Shown here: positions 12,231 through 20,061 of the stretch, one piece after another
How the letters are laid out: each line of letters begins with the position of its first letter
Numbering within the stretch: position 1 is the first letter of the stretch
Assembly: GCA_021234155.1 (NCBI GenBank)
Contig: JAJEKV010000073.1
Location: 4,000,001 to 4,064,000, forward strand
Source of the DNA: Isoetes taiwanensis
Taxonomy: Eukaryota > Streptophyta > Lycopodiopsida > Isoetales > Isoetaceae
Length of the DNA: 64,000 nucleotides
Direction: 5' to 3'
Made by a program: the position numbers and the translations under genes
The notes under the pieces: generated by a model
The model's input: only the letters and a program-made list of their open reading frames with translations
Database searches by the model: none
Told to the model about the DNA's origin: nothing

Positions 12231-13400
12231 TGTCTAAAACACCTGATATAGTGTTAGACAATCAGCCTGTTTCTTGCAAAAGAAATCGATTACATGGGCG
12301 TATGACCTCTGCAAGATAGATGTGGGCTTCCCGATACCATAGGAAAGTCTTGAGTTTTTCTACGATGAAGTCATCGAGGCCTGCCGCTGGCATGTGAGGT
12401 GCCTGAGCTCATCCATCCTATATCCCTGCCTTGCACTCGGGAGGCTCCTTCATGTCATGCGTTAGAAAAGTACTCTTGGCCTTCGATGATGACCGTGGTC
12501 GACCGGTGATGCCAACCCAAGCTGGAGCCGTCTCCAGTCATCCTCAAGCCTCTCGCCGGCTTCCTTAAAGATCTTGTTCGCTTACGCCATTCTTGGGTAG
12601 GGCTCAAGGCCAATGAGGTCTGGACGCATTTCCTCCCCGCCTTCTTCCTCCTCCTCCCGCTCCGACCTCTTCAGACTCCAAGAGTACCGCCTTTTGGCCA
12701 CAGAGGCAAAGGATTCTCATGTTCATCGGGTCAATGGAGGGTTCCCTTTATTTGAGTTTGGGCTCTATGGGACAAGAAGATGGCTACACAGAGTGTAAGA
12801 GTAAGACTTTCCTATTTATGGATATGGTCATATAACCGTGCACAGCATGTGACCACCAATTTCTAAGTAATTTGTCGAGCATTTGACATCGCCCACGCGC
12901 TCGAAGGGTCGTTTGTAGGTGCAAAGTACTCTATGCATGGGGAAGCTCTACCAACATACCCATTTGGCTTGGAACTCTCTATGATGTCTTGGTAGAATGG
13001 TGTGGCATTTGTGGTAGCATCAACATCAATCTCCTTTCCGTAGACAACAAAGACAGTAATTGATGTCTACCACACATGAGCAAAGGCATACCAGAAGATC
13101 GCCTGAATGAAGAAGTGGCCATAATGCTGATATGGATGGGGTCAACAAACAGATATGCAAGTGCCTCTATGAGCAGGAAAATCGCCTTGGAGTGAGGAGT
13201 GAGACTGTAGGATGCAAATGAGAATCGTGGTTATAGTTATAGGTAGAACCCTAATTTGTGGAATTTTTAGGGTTTGTATATGTCCATCACTTCAAGGTCT
13301 AACTACGTATTTGATAGGTAGTCTAAGGTTAGGACTTTCTAATGATCTTATTGCAACAAATCCTATATATTTTGGAGGTATTTTGGATGAGTTATGGCTA
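12231..13400. other. Unassigned region between gypsy remnant and H3-like locus
   Basis: No protein motif was recognised on either strand. The short serine-rich frame at 12,613-12,798 is low complexity and I do not call it a gene. Composition shifts to a higher GC content around 12.35-12.75 kb, so an unidentified repeat fragment could lie here. Confidence 0.4.
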
Positions 13401-13413
13401 TTTAATTCGGACC

Positions 13414-13685
13414 ACTTCACACAGTGCGCGAGAGGGCTGAGCTAAATTTTAACTAAGGGCCTGGACGCACTCTGTGAGGGGTGGGCTCCTATTCGGGTCC
13501 TAGATGACTCCAAAATTTTGGTACGAGGGCAGAATTCTGCTTATTTCGCGGATTAAGCCGGGCTATGCCCTTGAGTTTCTGGTTTTGGACTTGTCTAGGC
13601 ATAGATCAGTGGCCAAACACTCACACAATGTGCGAGAGGGCCGAGTTAAATTTTAACTTGGGGCCCACTCTGTGAGGGGTGGGGG
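13414..13685 (+). repeat. Two hairpin repeats downstream of the H3-like gene
   Basis: Two copies, 13,414-13,485 and 13,618-13,685. Each has an outer inverted pair, CACACAGTGC-type then GCACTCTGTGAG-type, around an inner palindromic core TAAATTTTAACT. They are spaced about 205-211 bp apart. The same motif in the same orientation recurs at 15,199 and 15,409, also about 210 bp apart. Between copies the text ends similarly (..tggccaaacactcacac / ..tggtcaaacacacacag), suggesting a tandem unit of about 211 bp. Confidence 0.75.
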
Positions 13686-13825
13686 TCTATTAGGTCACTT
13701 TTTGCTCAAATTAATTAATACACGTTTACCATGCCATCAATACAATCACATCAACAACATTATTACACTTTGCAACTCAAATTAAACAACTTTTATATTA
13801 CAAAAATTTATATGTACATATATTT

Positions 13826-14973
13826 TTAACAGTCCTCCTTCTTTATAAATCTGGCCAGCTTCATATCTTTGGCATGCACGTGACTCTTTTCACATGAAAA
13901 GCACCTGCGAAAGAGTCTTCAAAATGCTGCACCAGCCTCTGCTCAGTTGCTTCCTGTAATGCAAGCGACATGTCATCTGTTGCTCGCTTCTCCTTGTCAA
14001 ATTCTTGCAAGATCTCACGGGTCAGTCTTAAAAATGCGGCTCTTGGAATGAGAAGTCCATAGCTCCTCTAGAAGTGCCGAATCTCCCGAGTAGCTTTGGC
14101 GAAGTATGAGTCTGTCTTCCGCTTCATGGGCTTCTTTGGCGGTACGGGTCTATCTGGGGGTGGCTTCAAGTTGTTATCTTTTGTTGGCCTTCCTCCTTCC
14201 ACGTACGTCACCTTGTGTTCTTCATAGTACTTGGAGTACGCCTCGTACATCTTCATGTATTCCTTGTACTCCCTCAGCTTCTTCTTGTACTCCCGCTCGT
14301 GCTTGAGTACATATGATTCCCATGCCAGCTTGGCCTTCTTAGGATCTGCGGCTAATTTCGGCCATGTAAGGTAGGGAGGTGGTGCTGCAACTTCCTGGTT
14401 GTCGTGATTGGAGGGTCCCGATCCTTCTGTCTGGCGGGGGATCCTCCAAGCATCATTGTCCGAGTCTGTGTCCGATGAGGACGATGCCGGCCTATTGGGC
14501 TCCCTCTCTGTTATTTTCACCCCTTTGCTGGGTGTCTTCTTGGTTTTCCTCTGGGGTTTCTTCGAGTGAGCTAGGTCCCTTTCCTTCTCTTCCCTCTACT
14601 TCAAGAGTTTCGTCTTCTCTGCAAGTCTCTTTCTTTTGGCTTCCCTCTTCTTCTTGCTGATTTTCCTAATGCGACGGGCCAACTTCTCTGTTGCTGCAGG
14701 GTCCTCCTTCTCACCCTCCCCATCCCCATCCTCCTGGTTCTCCAGGTTCTTTTGCTGATCAGGATTCTGTTGGTGCCCTTGTTGTTCCTGATCTTGCTCG
14801 TTCTCCTCCTGGTTCTTCAGGTTTGATGGGTTTGGGTTTGGGTTTGGGTTTGGGGTCTCTTCATTTCTAGCTCGCTCTTGAGCCTCTCTCGCCTTCTGTT
14901 CGACGGCAAGCACTTGGACGCTTGTCGATCCATCCTCCATAACCATTCGAGCGGTCTGTTTGCTGCGGGCCAT
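13826..14973 (-). pseudogene. Long-tailed histone H3-like protein gene (broken)
   Basis: The minus-strand reading starts MARSKQTARM, nearly the start of histone H3 (ARTKQTAR). The C-terminal part is a clear H3 histone fold: ATREIRHF (alpha-N, codons ~294-301), LLIPRAAFLRLTREIL (307-322), LALQEATEQRLVQHFED (337-353) and HVKRVTCMPK (360-369), then KLARFI in the next frame and a TAA at 13,826. Between them is a tail of about 290 residues instead of about 43: Asn-Pro repeats, acidic and Gln-rich stretches, a basic KKKREAKRKR block, a Ser/Asp-rich part and a Lys/Tyr/Glu-rich part. Loop 1 has canonical H3 length, unlike many CENH3 proteins, although 'LLIP.A.F' is CENH3-like. Lesions are TAG at codon 126 (14,596-14,598), TAG at codon 302 where H3 has Gln, and a one-base deletion near 13,868. 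The locus is intronless with a TATA box upstream. It is probably a recent pseudogene of a divergent H3 variant. Confidence 0.85.
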
Positions 14974-15073
14974 GTTTTGAAATATTGCGATCGCCTTTCG
15001 AGCGCCTAAAAATCACCTTCTTGGTTGGAGAGCAGCAAGCTGGAGGACTACGGTGAGAATGAAGAACCCTAAA

Positions 15074-15090
15074 GGTCTATTTATAGGTCT
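15074..15090 (-). promoter_or_regulatory. TATA box upstream of the H3-like gene
   Basis: On the minus strand the sequence reads agacCTATAAATAGacc, a strong plant TATA consensus, about 105 bp upstream of the ATG at 14,973. The spacing fits a short 5' leader. This suggests the locus was a transcription unit with its own promoter rather than a bare retrocopy. No transcript evidence is available here. Confidence 0.65.
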
Positions 15091-15198
15091 GGGAGTTTTA
15101 GGGTTTCAACCTACAATTTTCATGTTATACCATTATTTATAGCATTAGTGTTTGCTGGATTAAGACATTAGGTTCTTTTCGATAAAAAGTACTGCTAC

Positions 15199-15477
15199 CA
15201 CTCACACAGTGCGCGAGAGGCCCGTTCTAGATTTTAGCTTGGGGCCCTGGTGCACTGTGAGGGGTTACTCCATTTTGGCTCTATTTTAAGTTTTCTAAAC
15301 AGTTTTTTAGTGTTATAACATGTTTTCCTGGCTTAAATTCAAATTTTAAGCTATCCTTTGCTATTAGATTACTCTAATTATGCATCTTTCTGGGTCAATA
15401 ATGGTCAAACACACACAGTGCGCGAGAGCCTCAAGCTAAAATTTAGCTAAGGGTTCTGGTGCACTTTGTGAGGGGTT
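15199..15477 (+). repeat. Two hairpin repeats upstream of the H3-like gene
   Basis: Copies at 15,199-15,267 and 15,409-15,477 have the same CACACAGTGCGCGAGAG opening and GCACTNTGTGAGGGGTTAC closing as the pair at 13.4-13.7 kb. The last copy has an inner palindrome AGCTAAAATTTAGCT. All four are in the same orientation, so they are not terminal inverted repeats of one element. Confidence 0.75.
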
Positions 15478-15511
15478 ACTTCCTAATGGCCAAAATTTTT
15501 AGGTCTATAAT

Positions 15512-15513
<2 letters not shown>

Positions 15514-15548
<35 letters not shown>
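15514..15548 (+). repeat. Poly(T) tract
   Basis: A run of about 35 T residues. It lies upstream of the minus-strand H3-like gene, so it is not that gene's poly(A) tail. It could be the tail of an unrelated retroelement on the minus strand or simple expansion. Confidence 0.7.
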
Positions 15549-15551
<3 letters not shown>

Positions 15552-15725
15552 TTTTCCTAATTAACATTAGCTTAGCTTATTGTTCTAAAGATGGCATTTT
15601 TTTTCCCAATTTTGGAGGTTTCATGCTTGGGTTGTTATCCCCAAGACTGAAGGTCTACTGTTAGTCCTATCAGAGAATTGGTCAGTGCTTGATCTTGATC
15701 TACCAAGATCATAGCTCGATACTTA

Positions 15726-17773
15726 ATGGCGACCCCTACTTAGCCCTCTCACGATGCTCCCGCTTGTATCGAGTTTCCAATTCATCCCTTTGGCAACCAA
15801 GTTGATAGAGGCCGTCCACCTGACCTCAATATCGATGAAGAATGGACATGTCATTTATCCCGTCTTCCCTCGGGACCGTCCTAGCTGCGGAAGCGTAAAT
15901 AAACATGAGTATATGACATCAAATATAAATAGCTCCACCTCGTAGGGTGGCTCACCATAGCATACGTATGTAAGAATGTCAACAACATCAAGAAGGGGGA
16001 GATCCTATCCAAGGCTCAGATCTCAAGGGGAATGGACTGACGGATTGGGTCTCTAGAAGTCATTGCAGACAGAATTCATGTCATTGGATTGGACTGGCAT
16101 AGGAACATGGTTGTTGGGTAGTCCTTTCCATCTGCCCCTCCTGTGCATACTTTGCAGAATAGGCTGATAAGTCTTGGGACTGGACCATAGCCTGCCGAGT
16201 GCATAGCCAAAGGGGCTACTCTTGGGTCCCCAGTCCCGATGAGGCAGGAGGAGATCACTCCCTCCAGAGGCATGCGTGCCCATCATAGGCGGCTAGAGGC
16301 CCGTCTACGACTTGAACCTCATTGAAGGTGACGCATCACCCAAGAGATGTCGAGCCCATGCCTTGCCCACACGCAGTGGCAAGCCATTAGGCCTAGCCCC
16401 CTAAGATCCCTGGTAGGCTTTACACACCAGAGGGATCGATCTGCAATGGGACATGTTCTCTTTACCGGTCTAGCCCTGCCACCCACAGCCAGGCGGGCTC
16501 TTATGCACATGCCCCATTATTGAATTAATGAGGCTATCTAGATACATCAATTATGAAAGCTTTTAGGGTCTCTACCCATTAGAGGAAATTTGAGATCTCA
16601 TTTTATCCCCATAAGAATCCTCCAATGGAATGGCTACCCTCTATTAACTGCAATTAATGCAGCACCAACAACTTCATTGCTGTTGTTTTTCCCCTATAAC
16701 TTTTGATCCACTTGTCAAAATGTTGCGGCGTTTGTTGCATTAGATGCGGAATGAAAAGATCTTTCCAATGATATATGGTTATGATGTATTTCAATATGGT
16801 CATATGCATTAACCTTAAAAAATATGATTTTTTGCTTATTTCTTATATATTTATATCGTAAAAGATGTATGAATGGGTTCTCACCTAGATAGATCTTATG
16901 AAGACGAACCCATTGCTATAAAAAGTTTTTGAATCGGAGTTCTGGATCAAAAGTTATAATGAAAAAATGATACTACAGAAGTTAGTTGCAGCTGCATTAA
17001 TTACAGGCTGCCACATAATACTGGAATGAGATATACTGGAGCTCTTCTCTTATTGGACAGTTTAAAAAGCTGACATGGCATTTTAAGCATCCCTTAATGG
17101 GACAAAATGTGATCTCATTTTTCCTCTAATGCCCCCTTCCCAATACACAGGAGTGCGCGTAGAATAAAACATCATCATCCATAGAACTGAAAGATATAAT
17201 AACATCTAATCTATCTATCTAAACATACATGGTTAGGTTCCTTGTTAGGGCTTGTGATCTCGGAATCTATAAGACCCCTAATGCTAATCTAACTTGCTAA
17301 ACCAGCTCATTGCCGAACTAAAAGTTGCACAACAGAATTGCGATTTACCTGAACCTTGGCTTGCTCTAGCTCCTCGAAATGCATCCATGCTCCTGTTGAA
17401 GGCGAAGGCGATCGAATCTTGGAGATCTGTTATGAAAAACCGGCTTGGCGGCGTCTGGCAATGCGAAATAGCAGCTTGGCTTGGCTGGAATATCTCAAGG
17501 AAGCTGAAATGCGAAAATGAAAAAGGTTTAGGGTTTCCCCTTTGTTCCTTTTACATGACCTTTTAGGGTTAGGGCTAAAAGGACATATGGGGTTTTGCCA
17601 TGTGACAAAGGGATTAAATGCATATGTTTATAGACATGTGCAACATAGAGGTTGCCCCCTAGAGTGCAACCCTTTACAGTTTCCAACTACATGTCATCAA
17701 GGTGACATGTACGATTGATGTGGCAGTGTAATATATGTATTCGTACTGTATATTATGCTTGAACGTCACAGAG
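15726..17773 (-). repeat. LTR-like repeat, copy A (inverted relative to 41.5 kb)
   Basis: Reading on the minus strand from 17,773 it begins TGTGACGTTC, then follows the copy at 41,525 (+) with clear similarity: gttgccccctagag, the cttttagggtctctaccc block, the phrase agtcccaagac and then tttcaacctactctgcaaag (inverted here at about 16,150-16,180), and acgcttccgcagctagg. It is interrupted by a foldback MITE at 16,576-17,132. It has a TG start and about 1.5 kb of its own sequence, so it is probably a solo LTR, but the far end (about 15,726, ..tcgcca on the minus strand) is approximate. Frames at 16,053-16,510 are shadows of this repeat. Confidence 0.65.
16576..17132. mobile_element. Foldback MITE, about 557 bp
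   Basis: The left end reads CATTAGAGGAAATTTGAGAT and the reverse complement of the right end reads CATTAGAGGAAAAATGAGAT. Similarity continues for about 38 bp, and further inner segments are also inverted (aacttttgatcca near 16,700 and its complement near 16,950; ctgcaattaatgcagc near 16,650 and its complement near 16,990). The whole element can therefore fold on itself. The paralogous repeat at 42.2 kb has the uninterrupted site (gcctctaccccccttcccaat on its minus strand), which confirms an insertion. The target duplication is unresolved because it falls in a C run. No coding capacity; superfamily not assigned. Confidence 0.8.
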
Positions 17774-17868
17774 ACTGAGTCATACATTTCATGTATCAAA
17801 TTATAGTGCTAGTAAAGCAAGCAATTCGTGTCATGGAGGTAAGCTCTTCCCTAAAAGGCATGTAAAGA

Positions 17869-17995
17869 GCAGCAGTGACATTAGGATGGCAAATGCTACA
17901 ATGATGTCATTGGCTATTAATTCTGGATATGAGCAGTGACGTTAGGATGGCAAATGCTACAACAATGTCATTGGCTATTAATTCTAGATATGAAG
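17869..17995. repeat. Direct duplication of about 64 bp
   Basis: The phrase gcagtgacattaggatggca and the following text through ggctattaattctggatatga appear twice back to back with four or five substitutions (17,869-17,932 and 17,933-17,995). No coding content. Confidence 0.8.
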
Positions 17996-20058
17996 GTAGA
18001 CGTATACATTCAGTGTAGCACGACAATATTTAGAATCTAGGATGCAAAGATACTATGCTCTTTGCGTGTATTTGATCATTAATTTGCTAAGATGGATATT
18101 ATTTTTTAACTATATGAGTCTTATTATGGCATCTCATCGTCTAGATATTCTCTTTGGGGCCCTAGTATTATTAAATAGTTTACATAATTAACTCAATAGT
18201 CAGTGCAAGAATTAGTGTTGAATGATGATAAGAGTGTATACCTTTTGGTTTATGTTATTTTTATAAATGAACTTATATATTTCATATTATTGTTCTTATA
18301 TAGCCTTTGGAACATGTTTATTTGGAAACATGGTTTATTGGTAAAGTTAGACTTCCATGCTATTCATACTTCCATGTTTTATGCTTTACATTTTACATAA
18401 ATCATCATATGGTATGCATATGGTATGGCTGAAGTGCTACAAGAACATCTCACAAAATATCTACAAGGTCGTCATATATATCTAAATTCGACTATCTTCA
18501 ATCAATGTCCATTCAATAACAAGATGAACTTAATTTAGTTTATTATTCTAATTTCCTAAATGACATCGTGTGTTCTATTGTATTATCGTATATGACTATA
18601 CATACATTATACTATCTAGTTTAGAATATAGCTATTACTATAGCTAGTCCTAATGATTCTAACATGTCATGTGTGTGAAGATGGCAAGCATATGCCAAAT
18701 TTGGTGTTTGGAAGTGAAGAGTGATGAATAAAATGGGCACGGATCATGTCATTCAGGTGGGTACTGAAAGGAACATTCGGTGGATGGCAAAAGTGATATG
18801 GTTGGGGTATGGGGTAAAGCCTGGAAAGGTTGGGGCCATTGGATAACGATTTCCGTGAAGGATCTGCCCTTTTGGTGTATTGGTTATCACTAGAGGTGCT
18901 AGTGCGTAACAAAATGATGGACCATGCCTTCGTTCGACTTTGCAGAGCTAGCATTATGTTTTTGTAGTCCTTCCCATGTAGCTTACCATGCTCAATGGAT
19001 GTTTTGTAAGGTTTTATTTCTCCTTGAATACATAAATCGATTCTAAGGACTTTAGATGTTAAAATTGCATCCTTAATTTCTTGAATACATAAATCGATTC
19101 TGGAGATGTTGATGAAGGCTATTGTAATATCTATTGCATGCCAATATGCAATCCACTGTGATAGTGTCCATGGAAATATATCAAGCATCCAATTTGGCAA
19201 CTTGAAAAACTTTTCAAGCTTCAGCATTAAACATTGAGGTCTATGACATAGATTCTCCACATGGCTTTGGTTTGAAGGGTCACATAATTTTTGTAAATTA
19301 GCTAGAAATTTAAAGTATTGCTAAACTGAAATAAACCTACAATGTTATAGTGCATGGATCTCTTGGTTCTACACAAACCAATATGCATATGCTCAATCAG
19401 ATTGTACAAACAAGGACCATGCACATTTGGCTTCACATCTTATTCTATTCTTCATGGATGGGCATGCACTGATCAGAGTTTATTATTCTATTCTTCATGG
19501 GTGGGGATCACTTATCAGAGTTCTATGGGCAAGCTTTAATCTATTTGTCAGCTCAACAACTCCTACGGCTCTCATCCAACAACATAGAACTACTAACCTT
19601 ATCAAAAGTACAGTTGCTAATAAGATGAACTAACTGCACTAACAAAAGGAGCCCAGAAAAGAAAAGCAAATGAAACAAAATACACGTCCTTTGGAAGAAA
19701 GGGTTGCAGGCTATGGTATAATACATAAGGTTACTGTGACAAAGTAAAGGGCATTACTGTGCATTTTGGGGAGGGAGCAATGCAATGGAAAAGGACCAAT
19801 CAATGCAAGTTCCCATTCAACAACTTAAAAGCCTGCAACATATCGTCATCATTCCCCTGCCCAACAACTTAAAAGCCTGCTATTACTGTTACGGATGCTG
19901 GAAAACATGGTTTTGCATGCAGATTATAACGATGTTTCCTTTGCCGTTGCTGAAAACAGGATTCAGTTGGCTATGCCGTAACATTAAATAAATGTGAGTG
20001 CCCCTTCATTTCAGAAATATAACGTGCTGCACGATGCCACTTACATGGAATATATTAT
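17996..20058. other. Non-coding; LTR-related patch at 18.78-18.91 kb
   Basis: Sequence 18,790-18,911 (tggggtatggggtaaagcc .. ctagaggtgctagtgcgtaaca) matches the reverse complement of 29,175-29,280, the remaining 5' LTR of the minus-strand non-autonomous element, so a fragment of that LTR family lies here. The minus-strand frame 18,667-19,260 runs through this repeat and through a direct duplication (ttgaatacataaatcgattct at about 19,023 and 19,080), and has no known motifs, so I do not call it a gene. Around 19.43-19.52 kb the phrase ttctattcttcatgg is also duplicated. I see nothing else. Confidence 0.5.
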
Positions 20059-20061
20059 TTA

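Noticed and set aside
14825-14855. Telomere-like TTTGGG repeats
   Set aside because: They encode the Asn-Pro repeat of the H3-like tail on the minus strand, only four units, and the plant telomere unit is TTTAGGG.
13826-14973. Calling the H3-like gene CENH3
   Set aside because: The ARTKQTAR-like start is kept, loop 1 has canonical H3 length and there are no introns; only LLIP.A.F is CENH3-like. Left as an H3 relative.
18667-19260. 197-codon minus-strand open frame
   Set aside because: It overlaps an LTR fragment and a direct duplication, and has no recognisable motif.
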